64,000 nucleotides of DNA, taken from contig NZ_CP091139.2 in NCBI RefSeq assembly GCF_021582895.2, positions 3,472,001-3,536,000 of the forward strand. Reading direction: 5' to 3'. Source of the DNA: Microbacterium elymi (lineage in GTDB: Bacteria > Actinomycetota > Actinomycetes > Actinomycetales > Microbacteriaceae). Below the pieces are notes generated by a model. It was not told the origin of the DNA and did no database searches. It saw only the letters and a list, made by a program, of their open reading frames with translations. The first letter of the stretch is position 1. Every line of letters starts with the position of its first letter. Position numbers and translations under genes: made by a program. Of the stretch, positions 1-10,778 are shown piece after piece.

Positions 1-877
1 CGAGGATCCGAGCCTGGAGGTCTCCGACATCCGCGCCGACGACTACGAGGCGGGCACGCTGCTGGCGCTGAGCTCGCCTTCGCTGTTCGGTGAGCCGCGC
101 CTGATCCGGGTGACCGGCGTCGAGAAGGCGAGTGACGCGTTCCTGACCGAGGCGCTGGGCTACCTCGAGCATCCGCAGGACGGCGCGACCGTGGTGCTGC
201 GGCACGCCGGCGCCACGGTGCGCGGCAAGAAGCTGCTGGACGCGATCCGCGCCGGCTCCGGCGGGGGCGTCGAAGTCCCGTGCCCGGCGGTCAAGCGCGA
301 CGGCGACAAGCACGACTTCGCCGCAGGCGAGTTCCGTGCCGCACGCAAGAACATCGCCCCGACCGCGCTGCGCGCGCTGGTCTCCGCGTTCTCGGACGAC
401 CTGACCGAGCTGGCCGCCGCCTGCCAGCAGCTGATCGCGGACGTTCCCGGGGATGTCACGGCCGAGGTGGTGCAGCGCTACTACGGCGGTCGGGTGGAGA
501 CCTCGGCGTTCACGGTGGCCGACACCGCCATCGCCGGCCGCTACGGCGACGCGCTTCTCGCGCTGCGCCATGCGCTCGCGTCCGGCGCGGATCCGGTCCC
601 GCTGGTGGCCGCGGTGGCGATGAAGCTGCGCACGATGGCACGGGTGGCGGGCAAGCGCGGTTCGTCTGCGGCGATCGCCGCCGAGGCGGGGATGAAGGAC
701 TGGCAGGTCGATCGGGCCCGTCGCGATCTGGCCGGCTGGAACGAGCAGAGCCTGGGCCGTGCCATCCAGGCCACCGCACGGGCGGATGCCGAGGTCAAAG
801 GCGCCTCACGCGATCCGGTGTTCGCGCTCGAGCGGATGATCACGGTCATCGCCACCCGGGCGCCGTTCGGCGGCTGA
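1..877 (+). CDS. holA: DNA polymerase III subunit delta, 3' part
   Basis: Clamp-loader delta subunit; it opens the beta sliding clamp during replisome loading. Only the C-terminal ~290 residues are present because the window starts inside the gene. The open frame begins at base 2 and runs without a break to TGA at 875-877. The visible part has the helical delta C-terminal domain, with the segment around MKDWQVDRARRDLAGW and the ending RMITVIATRAPFGG typical of actinobacterial HolA. The next gene, convergent, is rpsT, which is the usual actinobacterial order. The true start lies upstream of the window. Confidence 0.9.
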   Translation, partial: EDPSLEVSDIRADDYEAGTLLALSSPSLFGEPRLIRVTGVEKASDAFLTEALGYLEHPQDGATVVLRHAGATVRGKKLLDAIRAGSGGGVEVPCPAVKRDGDKHDFAAGEFRAARKNIAPTALRALVSAFSDDLTELAAACQQLIADVPGDVTAEVVQRYYGGRVETSAFTVADTAIAGRYGDALLALRHALASGADPVPLVAAVAMKLRTMARVAGKRGSSAAIAAEAGMKDWQVDRARRDLAGWNEQSLGRAIQATARADAEVKGASRDPVFALERMITVIATRAPFGG

Positions 878-908
878 GTCCCCCGAACAAGCTGAGTCCC
901 CCGAACAA
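873..908. repeat. 18-bp exact tandem duplication over the holA stop
   Basis: The unit GCTGAGTCCCCCGAACAA occurs twice head to tail at 873-890 and 891-908. The first copy contains the holA stop codon, so the duplication adds only untranslated sequence before the terminator. It looks like replication slippage; an assembly artefact is possible. Confidence 0.85.
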
Positions 909-911
909 CGA

Positions 912-945
912 GAAAGCCCGCCCCGCGTGTGCGGGACGGGCTTTC
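912..945. terminator. Bidirectional hairpin between holA and rpsT
   Basis: A 15-bp stem with one mismatch pairs 912-926 (GAAAGCCCGCCCCGC) with 931-945 (GCGGGACGGGCTTTC) around a 4-base loop. It lies between two convergent genes. The stem ends in A and T runs, so it can serve as an intrinsic terminator in both directions. Confidence 0.8.
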
Positions 946-963
946 GTCGGAAAGGCTTGCGCC

Positions 964-1224
964 TCAGAGCGCGGCGACCTGCTTGGCGATCGACGACTTG
1001 CGGTTCGCGGCCTGGTTGCTGTGGATGACACCCTTGCTCACAGCCTTGTCGAGCTTGCGGCCGGCGCGGCTCAGAGCCTTCTCAGCGGCGGCCTTGTCGC
1101 CGGCGGCGATGGCCTCGCGGGTGCGGCGGACCTCGGTCCGCAGCTCGCTCTTGACGGCCTTGTTGCGCTCGCGGGCCTTCTCGTTGGTCTTGTTGCGCTT
1201 GATCTGCGACTTGATGTTTGCCAC
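964..1224 (-). CDS. rpsT: 30S ribosomal protein S20
   Basis: Small-subunit protein S20, which binds the 5' domain of 16S rRNA early in 30S assembly. It has 86 residues, the usual size. It is very basic with the typical start [21 protein letters not shown] and the helical-hairpin composition of bS20. The start is GTG at 1222-1224, preceded on the coding strand by a GAAAGAACG ribosome-binding region. It is convergent with holA and shares the terminator at 912-945. The reading frame is intact. Confidence 0.97.
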   Translation of the reverse strand: MANIKSQIKRNKTNEKARERNKAVKSELRTEVRRTREAIAAGDKAAAEKALSRAGRKLDKAVSKGVIHSNQAANRKSSIAKQVAAL

Positions 1225-1703
1225 GTGTGGACGTTCTTTCGTTCAGGGTGATCGGATGAGTGCCGCGGCGCACGAGAGGGGCGCCCCGCGGCGTGTGCGG
1301 GAAAAACCCACACGCAAGCCAATGGTCGAGTCTATCAGGAATCACGCGTCGCCCTCGACGTCCCCGCGAGCCCCGGCGCTGCTGGCGCTGCCGGCGCTCG
1401 CGCCAGCGCACCCCAGGTTGCGCTGCCGTTTTCCGCTTGCGCGGGTTCCTCTTTCGGGCGCGGATGTCGGGAACGGCAGCGCGACCGCGGGCGCGGCGGC
1501 GCACCCAGGTTGCGCTCGTGTTGTCCGCTCGCGCGGGTGTTCTTTTCGGGCGCGGATGTCGGAAACGGCAGCGCGACCGCGAGCCGAGCGAGCGCGCCCG
1601 CAGCGGGGAGGCCGCGGACTGGCGCCCAGGGGCGCGCGTGCACGATGATCGATACACCCCGACACCCGGCCCCCACTCGCACGACGACGTCCGAGGAGCA
1701 TCC
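1225..1703. other. Intergenic region with hairpins and repeats, no gene seen
   Basis: This 479-base stretch separates rpsT and the MFS gene, which diverge, so it should hold both promoters. I see no convincing gene on either strand. It has a hairpin with GCGTGT/ACACGC and GGG/CCC arms at 1291-1315 near the rpsT start, a GC-rich palindromic stretch at about 1375-1410, and the duplicated 92-base element at 1408-1590. Frames that stay open here are GC-rich shadows without family resemblance. Confidence 0.6.
1408..1590. repeat. Two tandem ~92-bp palindromic repeat units
   Basis: Two imperfect copies begin at about 1415 and 1507 (AGGTTGCGCT...) with a 92-base offset. They share the central segment TCGGGCGCGGATGTCGG and the end ACGGCAGCGCGACCGCG. 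In the first unit the left arm GGTTGCGCTGCCGTTTTCCG is nearly the reverse complement of the right arm (CGGGAACGGCAGCGCGACC), so it can fold into a large hairpin. In the second unit the left arm has diverged while the right arm is kept. It resembles an intergenic REP-like element, but I cannot assign it to a named family. Confidence 0.65.
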
Positions 1704-2969
1704 ATGACGCCTTCCCCTTCCTCCGCACGGCCGAAGGTCGGTCGGGGCTGGTCGCTGCTGTTCACGCTGGCGTGGCTGGCGATCTGGACCGTGCAGCTGA
1801 CTCCGGTCCAGCTTGCTGCCCACGCAGCTGGACACTCCGGGCGAAGCCGACACCTGGGTGCGCGGCGTCGTGTCGTCCGGCGTCGTCCTCGGGGTGGGCG
1901 GACTGGCCGGCATCATCGCCGGCCCGTGGTCGGGCGCCCTGTCGGACCGGACGCGTACGCGATGGGGGAGGCGTCGTCCCTGGGCGCTGGGCGGCAGCTG
2001 GCTGACCGCCCTGTGCCTGCTGCTGACCGGGTGGGCGCAGGGTCCGGTGCTGATCGGCCTCGCCTGGACCGGCGTCGCCGTGGGCATCGCCGTGGCCTCG
2101 GCGGCCTTCACCGCCCTGATCGCCGACCAGCTGCCCGACTCCCAGCGGGGCGCGGCCTCCGCCGCGGCCAGCTCTTCGCAGGCCGTGGGCATCGTGCTCG
2201 GCGTCGGCGCGGTCGTCCTGCTCGGGCTGAGCATCGTGGCCGGCTACGTCGTGCTGGCGGCATTCGTCGCGGTCGCCGGCACGATCACCGCGATCGCGCT
2301 GCCGGACCCGGATGTCCCGGCCCGGGCGCCGCGCACGCGTCGCGGCGTGCCGTGGGAATCGCTGCGGGACCGCGACTTCGGCTGGGTGGTGTGGGGACGG
2401 TTCGTCACCAACGTCGGCAATGCGCTGCCGACGACGCTGTTCCTGTTCTTCCTGATGTACGGCCTCGGCCAGCCGAGCGCGCTGGCCCAGGACAACCTGC
2501 TGCTCGTGATCGTGGTCTACACGATCTTCGTGGTGGCCGCCTCGGTGCTGGCCGGATGGTGGTCCGACCGCACCGGCCGCCGCCGCGGGCTGACCGTGGC
2601 ATCCGGTCTCGTCCAGGCCGCGGCCGCCGTCATCATCGCCGTCGCGCCGTCGTTCACCACCACGATGATCGCCGCCGCCCTGCTCGGCGTCGGCTACGGC
2701 GCGTTCTCGACGGTCGGGCTCGCGTTCGCCACCGACCTCCTGCCGCACGCCGACGACCACGCCCGCGACATGGGCCTGGTCAACACCGCCGCCGCGCTCG
2801 GCCAGCTGGTCGGTCCGCTGGTGGGCGCCGCGCTCGTGGCCGCGGTGGGCGGGTTCTGGCGCTGCTCGTGGTCAGCACGGTGCTGTCGGCGGCCGGCGCG
2901 ATCATGTCGGGATTCGCGCGGGATCGCTCGCTGCGATCGTCGCCACGGCCAGATCCAGCAGTGCGTTGA
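1704..2969 (+). CDS. MFS transporter, sugar-type
   Basis: Twelve-helix major facilitator transporter. The loop-2 motif GPWSGALSDRTRTRWGRRRPW is characteristic of the glycoside/sucrose-type branch, so a sugar is the most likely substrate; this is inference. ATG at 1704 is chosen because the N-terminal helix (WSLLFTLAWLAIWTVQL) follows directly. There are two sequence-level frameshifts: an extra T in GCTTGC at 1811-1816, and a missing G near 2863 (TGGCGCTG where TGGGCGCTG is expected). The repaired protein is about 421 residues. Its last ~68 bases overlap the end of the convergent hydrolase gene, so the exact C-terminus is less certain. Confidence 0.85.
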   Translation: MTPSPSSARPKVGRGWSLLFTLAWLAIWTVQLTPVQLAAHAAGHSGRSRHLGARRRVVRRRPRGGRTGRHHRRPVVGRPVGPDAYAMGEASSLGAGRQLADRPVPAADRVGAGSGADRPRLDRRRRGHRRGLGGLHRPDRRPAARLPAGRGLRRGQLFAGRGHRARRRRGRPARAEHRGRLRRAGGIRRGRRHDHRDRAAGPGCPGPGAAHASRRAVGIAAGPRLRLGGVGTVRHQRRQCAADDAVPVLPDVRPRPAERAGPGQPAARDRGLHDLRGGRLGAGRMVVRPHRPPPRADRGIRSRPGRGRRHHRRRAVVHHHDDRRRPARRRLRRVLDGRARVRHRPPAARRRPRPRHGPGQHRRRARPAGRSAGGRRARGRGGRVLALLVVSTVLSAAGAIMSGFARDRSLRSSPRPDPAVR

Positions 2970-3642
2970 ACACGCGCGGCCGCATGGCCGTGACCAGATG
3001 CGTGGTGCGCGGCACGACGATCAGCTCGGCGTGCGGCGCGAGCGTGCAGAACAGCCGCTCGTTCAGGCGCAAGCTGGTCGAACTCGCCGTTGATGAACCA
3101 CAGCGGGATCCGGATGCGGCCGACCGCCTTCAGCAGATCCAGGACGGACAGGCTCTTCAGCGCCACGTCCTGCGCGGCGAACGCATAGCCGCCCGCGCCG
3201 AAGTCGGCACGGGTCTCTTCGGCAGCGTCAGCTGCAGCACCCGGTCGGCCAGCCACTGTCCCTGGTGCGGCAGCCCGTTCATGCCGCGGGCCAGGAGCCG
3301 ATAGGCCGACAGGCCCAGTCCGCGCGGGATCGCCGTGCACGATGCGGCGATGAAGGCCGCCACCGGCGGCGGCTGCCGCTGCCCGACGTACGCCGTGCAC
3401 AGCAGACCGCCCATGGAGTGCCCGACCAGGAGCACTGGTCCGCGAGCCGCGGCATCCGTCACCGCGGCATCGATCGTGGCGAACGCCTCGTCCAGCGTGA
3501 ACGGCTCGGTCATCCGGGTGCCGTGCCCGGGCAGATCCACCGCGGTCACCGGGATGCCGTGCGAGTCCAGATGCGCCACCTGGGCGCGCCACATGGTCGC
3601 GGAGGTGCGGATACCGTGCACCAGCACCGCCTGGACCGTCAT
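2902..3642 (-). CDS. Alpha/beta hydrolase
   Basis: Serine hydrolase of the alpha/beta fold, substrate unknown. It has the oxyanion segment LVHGIR near the N-terminus, the nucleophile elbow GHSMGG (Ser about residue 70), a late acidic segment (NGEFDQL), and a His in RTTHLVTAM near the C-terminus. No signal peptide, so cytoplasmic. The start at 3642 sits 6 bases after a TAGCCT -10 box read on the minus strand (3649-3654), suggesting a leaderless transcript. Two frameshifts: one missing G near 3214 and an extra A in GCAAGC at 3069-3074 (plus-strand reading). It diverges from lepA with 67 bases between starts. Confidence 0.8.
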
Positions 3643-3671
3643 GAAGCCAGGCTAGAACCTGTCGATGCCGA

Positions 3672-3700
3672 TTCGCCGGATCCGGCCGCCCCCGTACAAT
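3672..3700 (+). promoter_or_regulatory. lepA promoter
   Basis: A TACAAT -10 box at 3695-3700 lies 9 bases before the lepA ATG. A weak -35-like TTCGCC at 3672-3677 is 17 bases upstream of it. The expected transcript would start within a few bases of the ATG, so lepA is probably leaderless or nearly so. Confidence 0.6.
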
Positions 3701-3709
3701 CAAGAGGAC

Positions 3710-5562
<1,853 letters not shown>

Positions 5563-5753
5563 CCGGACCGGTCTCTGCCGCGCGCGATGCCGCAAGCGCG
5601 GGTGGGCATGACGCGCGCCGGCGCCGCATGGCGCCGACCGAGCTCACCGACCGGAAGCGCGATGTGCTGATCGCCATCGCCGAGCCCGGCCGACCGGACG
5701 CGTGACCGGGATGTGCACGGTGCTCCCAGCCGGACCTGAGTAGGCTGAAACGC

Positions 5754-6404
5754 ATGCGCCGAGGGACCTTCCGGGACGAGACGGTGGACTACGCCGCGGT
5801 CGGGGCCACGCAGGCTCCGGACCTGATGCAGTACCCGCCCGAGCGCAGTGTGCCCGCCCACGAGACGTGGCGGATCGGCAGCGGTCAGACCCGCTTCGAG
5901 GCGGCCACCGAGGCGCTGCTGTCGTGGCGCGCCCAGCGTGACGGCGGCCTCACCGTGACCGACGTCCGGCCCGCCGCGGGGCCGATGTACACCGGGGTGA
6001 GCTTCGACCATGAGGGGCATCCGATCGCCCCGAGCCGGCAGGAGGCCGATCAGCGCTTCGACGCCGACGGGACGCCGTGGGTGGGCTCGGGGACGACCCT
6101 GCGCCTGCACGGACGCGTGAACGGCATGAAGGCCGACGCCGAGCTGCGGGTCATCTTCGTGGTCGAGGAGCCGCGCCGCGTGGGCTTCGCCCTCGGCACG
6201 GTCGCCGACTCCGTCGTCAGCGGCGAGGAGTCATTCATGATCGACTGGCTCGACAACGACGAGGTGTGGTTCACGGTGCGCGCCTTCGACGCCCCGCGCT
6301 CGTTCTTCTACCGGATGCTGCCGACGCTGGTCAAGCGCCGCCGCCGGGCCCTGTCCCAGCGGTACCTGCGGGCGATCTCGCCGCTGTACTCGACGTCGGC
6401 CTGA
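5754..6404 (+). CDS. DUF1990 family protein
   Basis: Member of DUF1990, function unknown; the domain is related to the START/polyketide-cyclase fold. It has 216 residues with the family start RRGTFRDETVDYAAVGATQ and C-terminal YRMLPTLVKRRRRALSQRYLRAISPL. ATG 5754 lies 7 bases after a TAGGCT -10 box (5741-5746), implying a leaderless message. Its stop overlaps the hemW start as ATGA, so the two are translationally coupled. The 191 bases between lepA and this gene hold only a possible 25-codon frame from 5629 that I do not consider a gene. Confidence 0.85.
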   Translation: MRRGTFRDETVDYAAVGATQAPDLMQYPPERSVPAHETWRIGSGQTRFEAATEALLSWRAQRDGGLTVTDVRPAAGPMYTGVSFDHEGHPIAPSRQEADQRFDADGTPWVGSGTTLRLHGRVNGMKADAELRVIFVVEEPRRVGFALGTVADSVVSGEESFMIDWLDNDEVWFTVRAFDAPRSFFYRMLPTLVKRRRRALSQRYLRAISPLYSTSA

Positions 6405-7621
6405 TGGGCTCCGCCCTGCCCGACGGCGACCCCGCCCCGAGCGACGGCGCCCTGCCGGTCGATCTGCCGGTGAACGCGCACACCCCGTTCAGCGTGTACC
6501 TGCACGTCCCGTTCTGCCGCGTGCGCTGCGGCTACTGCGACTTCAACACCTACACCGCCACCGAGCTGCGCGGTGCCCGCCAGGACCAGTACGCCGACAC
6601 CCTGCTGCGCGAGGTGACCCTGGCCCGCGGCATCCTCTCCGAGGCCGGCCCCGTGCGACCGGCGTCCACCGTCTTCTTCGGCGGCGGCACGCCCACCCTG
6701 CTGCCGCCGGGCGACCTCGCGCGCATGCTCGACGGGGTGCGCGAGGAGTTCGGACTGACCGAAGACGCCGAGATCACCGTCGAGGCGAACCCCGACACGG
6801 TGACGGAGGCGGTGGCCGCCATACTGGCCGCCGCCGGGGTGACGCGGCTGTCGGTGGGGATGCAGTCCGCGGTCGGGCCTGTGCTGCAGGCGCTGGACCG
6901 CACGCACGACCCCGCCAACGTGCGCACCGCGGTCGCCGCCGCCCGCAGCGCGGGGCTCGATGTCAGCGTCGACCTGATCTACGGGGCGCCCGGCGAATCG
7001 CTGGACGATTGGCGGTGCTCGATCGAGACGGCGCTCGGGCTCGAGCCCGACCACATCTCGGCGTACGCGCTCATCATCGAGCAGGGCACGAAGCTGGCCC
7101 GGCAGATCCGCCGGGGCGAGGCGCCGGCCCCCGACGACGATCTGCAGGCCGATATGTACGAGCTGGCGGACGGGATGCTGGAGACCGCCGGGTACGACTG
7201 GTACGAGGTGTCGAACTGGGCACGCGGCGCCGCGCACCGCTCCCGCCACAACCTGGCCTACTGGCGCGGGCACGACTGGTGGGGCTTCGGCCCCGGCGCG
7301 CACAGCCACGTCGCCGGGCTGCGGTGGTGGAACGTGAAGCATCCGGCGGCGTACGCGCAGCGGGTGGCGGCCGGGCAGTCGCCGGCCGCCGGCCGGGAGC
7401 GGCCGGATGCGGCCGCCCGACGGCTCGAGGCGGTGCTCCTGCGCACCCGGATCCGCGAGGGCATGCCCACCGCGGAGCTGCCGGCGTCGCGGCGTCCGGC
7501 GGTGGCCGGGCTGATCGCCGACGGACTGATCGACGGCGGCGAGGCGCTGCACGGACGCGTCGTGCTCACCCGGCGCGGGCGGCTGCTGGCGGATGCCGTG
7601 GTGCGCGCGCTCACCGAGTGA
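6404..7621 (+). CDS. hemW: Radical SAM heme chaperone HemW
   Basis: Radical SAM protein of the HemW family, formerly called oxygen-independent coproporphyrinogen oxidase-like; it is thought to insert heme into respiratory proteins. The 4Fe-4S motif is CRVRCGYC at residues 38-45 (C-x3-C-x2-C). Further family features are FFGGGTPTLL and the C-terminal HemW segment. The Cys spacing of true HemN, C-x3-C-x2-C-x-C, is not completed, which favours HemW. The reading frame of 405 codons is intact. It lies directly upstream of hrcA-dnaJ, a common actinobacterial order. Confidence 0.92.
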   Translation: MGSALPDGDPAPSDGALPVDLPVNAHTPFSVYLHVPFCRVRCGYCDFNTYTATELRGARQDQYADTLLREVTLARGILSEAGPVRPASTVFFGGGTPTLLPPGDLARMLDGVREEFGLTEDAEITVEANPDTVTEAVAAILAAAGVTRLSVGMQSAVGPVLQALDRTHDPANVRTAVAAARSAGLDVSVDLIYGAPGESLDDWRCSIETALGLEPDHISAYALIIEQGTKLARQIRRGEAPAPDDDLQADMYELADGMLETAGYDWYEVSNWARGAAHRSRHNLAYWRGHDWWGFGPGAHSHVAGLRWWNVKHPAAYAQRVAAGQSPAAGRERPDAAARRLEAVLLRTRIREGMPTAELPASRRPAVAGLIADGLIDGGEALHGRVVLTRRGRLLADAVVRALTE

Positions 7622-7665
7622 GGGGACACCGGCCGGTCCCGCACCTGCCCATCAGCGAACTTCGG

Positions 7666-7697
7666 TAGAATTGGCACTCGGAGAACCCGAGTGCCGG
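7666..7697 (+). promoter_or_regulatory. CIRCE operator with -10 box before hrcA
   Basis: TTGGCACTC (7671-7679), a 9-base spacer, and GAGTGCCGG (7689-7697) form an inverted repeat that fits the CIRCE consensus TTAGCACTC-N9-GAGTGCTAA. A TAGAAT -10 box at 7666-7671 abuts the left arm, so HrcA bound here would cover the transcription start. This indicates autorepression of hrcA-dnaJ, relieved by heat. Confidence 0.9.
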
Positions 7698-7721
7698 CAG
7701 CGCGGACGGAAGGGAGCACGA

Positions 7722-8750
7722 ATGGTCAGCGAGCGCGGACTGCAGGTCCTGCAGGCCATCGTGCAGGACTTCGTCGAGACCCGCGAGCCCGTCGGCAGCA
7801 AGCGGATCGTGGACCGGCATGCGTTCGGCGTCTCGGCGGCGACGATCCGCAACGACATGGCGCTGCTCGAGGACGAGGAGCTGATCGAGGCTCCGCACAC
7901 CTCGTCCGGTCGGGTGCCGACCGACAAGGGCTATCGGGTCTTCGTCGACCACCTGGCTCGCCTGCGCCCGCTCACCTCCGCTCAGCGCGCGGCGATCAGC
8001 GTGTTCCTGGACGGCTCCACCGACCTCGACGACGTGCTCTCGCGCACGGTCCGCGCCCTCACCCGGCTGACCGGGCAGGTGGCGATCGTGCAGTATCCGT
8101 CGTTCGCCCGGGCGGATGTCTCGCACGTGGAGATCGTCGATCTCGGCGGTCGGGTGCTGGTCATCCTGGTCACCGACACCGGTCGCGTCTCGCAGCGGGT
8201 GGTCTCGCTGCCGGACGGCGCCGAGCCGGCCGAGGTCGCACACGTGCGCGCCCGGGTCTCCGCGCTGGTCACCGGGAGGAGCGTCCGCGACGGCGCCCAG
8301 GCGGTGGCCGCGGCCCTGCCGCTGCATCAGGCGCCCGCCGACGCGGTGCTCGTGGCCGTGCTGCGGGTGGTCGCCGAGGAGCTCGAGGAGTTCCGCCAGG
8401 ACCGGCTGCTGATGGCCGGGGCCGCGAACCTGGCCCGCAGCGAAGCCGATTTCCGCGGGAGCATCTACCCGCTGCTGGAGGCCATCGAGGAGCAGGTCAC
8501 CCTGCTCCGGCTGATGAGCGAGATGGTCGCCGACCGGGAGGGGCTGGCCGCCTCGATCGGGCGCGAGAACGAGGCGTTCGGCCTGGCCGAGGCATCCATC
8601 GTCACCGGCGATTACGACGCGACCGGCGCGCGGGCGCGACTCGGGGTGCTGGGTCCGACCCGGATGGACTACCCCACCAACCTCGCGGCGGTTCGCGCCG
8701 TCGCGCACTATCTGAGCCAACTGCTCGAAGACGACGAATCGTCGCGCTGA
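7722..8750 (+). CDS. hrcA: Heat-inducible transcriptional repressor HrcA
   Basis: Repressor of class I heat-shock genes that binds CIRCE and depends on GroEL for folding. It has an N-terminal winged helix (VSERGLQVLQAIVQDFV, then SAATIRNDMALLEDEELI) and the GAF-like dimerisation part. ATG 7722 follows a GGAAGGGAGC ribosome-binding site. Its own operator lies 25 bases upstream. The 342-residue frame is intact. dnaJ follows 53 bases later and is probably cotranscribed. Confidence 0.96.
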   Translation: MVSERGLQVLQAIVQDFVETREPVGSKRIVDRHAFGVSAATIRNDMALLEDEELIEAPHTSSGRVPTDKGYRVFVDHLARLRPLTSAQRAAISVFLDGSTDLDDVLSRTVRALTRLTGQVAIVQYPSFARADVSHVEIVDLGGRVLVILVTDTGRVSQRVVSLPDGAEPAEVAHVRARVSALVTGRSVRDGAQAVAAALPLHQAPADAVLVAVLRVVAEELEEFRQDRLLMAGAANLARSEADFRGSIYPLLEAIEEQVTLLRLMSEMVADREGLAASIGRENEAFGLAEASIVTGDYDATGARARLGVLGPTRMDYPTNLAAVRAVAHYLSQLLEDDESSR

Positions 8751-8803
8751 GCGCACGGAACACAGGACGATCCCGCGCCGGCGGCGTGGGCAGGAAGGCG
8801 ATT

Positions 8804-9921
8804 GTGGCGGACCAGGACCATTACGCAGTACTGGGCGTGTCGCGGGACGCGACCCCGGACGAGATCAAGAAGGCGTACCGCCGGCTGGCCAGAGAACTGC
8901 ACCCCGACGTGAATCCGGGCGCCGACGCCGAGGAGCGGTTCAAGACCGTCACCCACGCGTACGACGTGCTCAGCGATCCCGAGCAGCGCCGACGCTACGA
9001 CATGGGCGGCGATTCGCCGTTCGGCGGGCAGGCCGGCTTCGGCGGGTTCAGCGACATCTTCGAGACGTTCTTCGGCGCGGCCGGCGGCGGCGGCCGAGGC
9101 GGCCGTCCGCGCTCGCGGCGCGAGCGCGGACAGGACGCGCTGGTGCGCGTCGAGCTCGACCTGGGCGATGTCGTGTTCGGCACGCACCGCGACATCGAGG
9201 TCGACACCGCGGTGCTCTGCGAGACGTGCGACGGATCGTGCTGTCAGCCGGGCACCTCGCCGGTCACCTGCGAGATCTGCCACGGCACCGGCAACGTGCA
9301 GCGCACGGTTCGCAGCCTCCTCGGCAACGTCGTCACCACCGTGCCGTGCACCGTCTGCCACGGGTACGGCACCACCATCCCGTACCCCTGCGCGACCTGC
9401 CAGGGCCAGGGACGCGTCCGCTCGCGGCGCACCGTCTCGGTCGACATCCCCGCCGGTGTCGAGTCGGGCTGCGACTGGCGCTGCCCGGCTCGGGCGAGGT
9501 GGGGCCGGCGGGCGGGCCCAACGGCGACCTGTACATCGAGGTCCATGTGGCCGCACATGACGTGTTCAGCCGCGACGGCGACGACCTGCTGGCCACGCTG
9601 GAGGTGTCGATGCCGGACGCGGTCCTGGGCACGACGACCACGATCGAGTCGCTGGACGGCCCGGTCGAGCTCGAGGTGCGGCCCGGCGTGCAGGGCGGCG
9701 ACGTGCTGACCATCAAGGGGCGCGGCATCACCCCGTTGCGCGGCTCGCAGCGCGGCGACCTGCGGGTGGGCGTGCATGTGGTCACCCCCACCCGGCTGGA
9801 TGCGAAGGAGCGCGCGCTGATCGAGGACTTCAAGAAGAAGACCAAGGCGCCCGGTCCGCACCTGGCCGAGTTCCAGCAGGGCCTGTTCGCGCGGCTGCGC
9901 GACCGGTTCCGGAACGGCTGA
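8804..9921 (+). CDS. dnaJ: Chaperone DnaJ (DnaJ2 type)
   Basis: Hsp40 co-chaperone that stimulates DnaK ATPase. The J domain with HPD (LHPDVNPG) occupies residues ~1-70, followed by a Gly/Phe-rich linker, the Cys-rich zinc domain with four CxxC-type repeats (CETCDGSCC, CEICHGTG, CTVCHGYG, CATCQGQG), and substrate domains. GTG 8804 is preceded by AGGAAGG. One frameshift near 9473: a G is missing before CTGCGACTG (ESGLRL expected). Its pairing with hrcA marks it as the actinobacterial DnaJ2, regulated through CIRCE. Confidence 0.95.
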
Positions 9922-9924
9922 TCC

Positions 9925-10659
9925 GTGCCCCTGCACTTCGTCACGACGGATGCCGCGACGGCGGCCGCCGGCGACGTGCTCACCCTGACCGGGGCCGAAG
10001 CGCATCACGCCGCCGCCGTGCGCCGGGTGCGGGCGGGCGAGCAGGTGACCCTCGGCGACGGGCGCGGCGTCTGGCTGGACGGACGCTGTACAGCCGTCGA
10101 CCCCAAGCGGGTCGAGGTCGAGGTCACCGCACGCACGGATGTCCCCGCGCCGCGCCCCCGGCTCGTGCTGGCCCAGGCCTTGGCCAAGGGGGACCGCGAC
10201 GAGCTCGCCGTGCAGGCGGCCACCGAACTCGGTGTGGACGAGGTGATCCCGTGGCAGGCGGCCCGCAGCGTGTCGCGATGGAACGATGCGAAGGCCGTGA
10301 AGGGCCGTGCACGCTGGGAGGCGATCGTCCGCGAGGCGGCCAAGCAGGCCCACCGCGCCTGGGTGCCCGAGGTCGCCGAGATCACCTCGACACCCCGGAT
10401 CGCCGCGCGGGCGGCAGCATCCCACGTCATCGTGCTGGAGCCGACCGGCGAGGTGCGGCTCAGCGCCGTCGCGATCGATCCCGCACAAGGCGAGGTGGTG
10501 CTCGTGGTCGGCCCGGAGGGCGGAATCGCCGCGGACGAGCTGGCGCTGCTGGCCGATGCCGGCGCGACCATCGCCGCTCTCGGTGACACGGTCCTGCGCA
10601 CCTCGACCGCCGGCCCCGCCGCTCTCGCGGTGGTCAGCACGATCCTCGGCCGCTGGTGA
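9925..10659 (+). CDS. rsmE: 16S rRNA m3U1498 methyltransferase RsmE
   Basis: SPOUT-fold methyltransferase that methylates N3 of U1498 in 16S rRNA. It has the N-terminal PUA-like part (LTGAEAHHAAAVRRVRAGE), the SAM-binding knot with VLVVGPEGGIAADELALL, and LGDTVLRTSTAGPAALAV near the end, all RsmE signatures. GTG 9925 lies 3 bases after the dnaJ stop, so the two are cotranscribed. The 244-residue frame is intact. Confidence 0.95.
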   Translation: MPLHFVTTDAATAAAGDVLTLTGAEAHHAAAVRRVRAGEQVTLGDGRGVWLDGRCTAVDPKRVEVEVTARTDVPAPRPRLVLAQALAKGDRDELAVQAATELGVDEVIPWQAARSVSRWNDAKAVKGRARWEAIVREAAKQAHRAWVPEVAEITSTPRIAARAAASHVIVLEPTGEVRLSAVAIDPAQGEVVLVVGPEGGIAADELALLADAGATIAALGDTVLRTSTAGPAALAVVSTILGRW

Positions 10660-10778
10660 GGCTCGTTCATGTCGCAGGATAGTCTGCGCCGGCGCGCTGA
10701 ATTCGCGGCGTGTTGACACGTTCGCTCCCGATCTTCCTGCGAGATGAACGCAGGAGGGGCGCTCAGTAGACTTGAGAC

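Noticed and set aside
1375..1660. Open frames through the rpsT-MFS intergenic as genes
   Set aside because: They follow the repeat and have biased Arg/Ala composition; no ribosome-binding site or similarity.
5629..5706. 25-codon ORF between lepA and DUF1990
   Set aside because: Too short, no ribosome-binding site, no -10 box at proper distance, and no recognisable similarity.
10712..10718. TTGACA-like -35 upstream of the HIT gene
   Set aside because: It is ~48 bases from the TAGACT box, far beyond the 16-18 base spacing.
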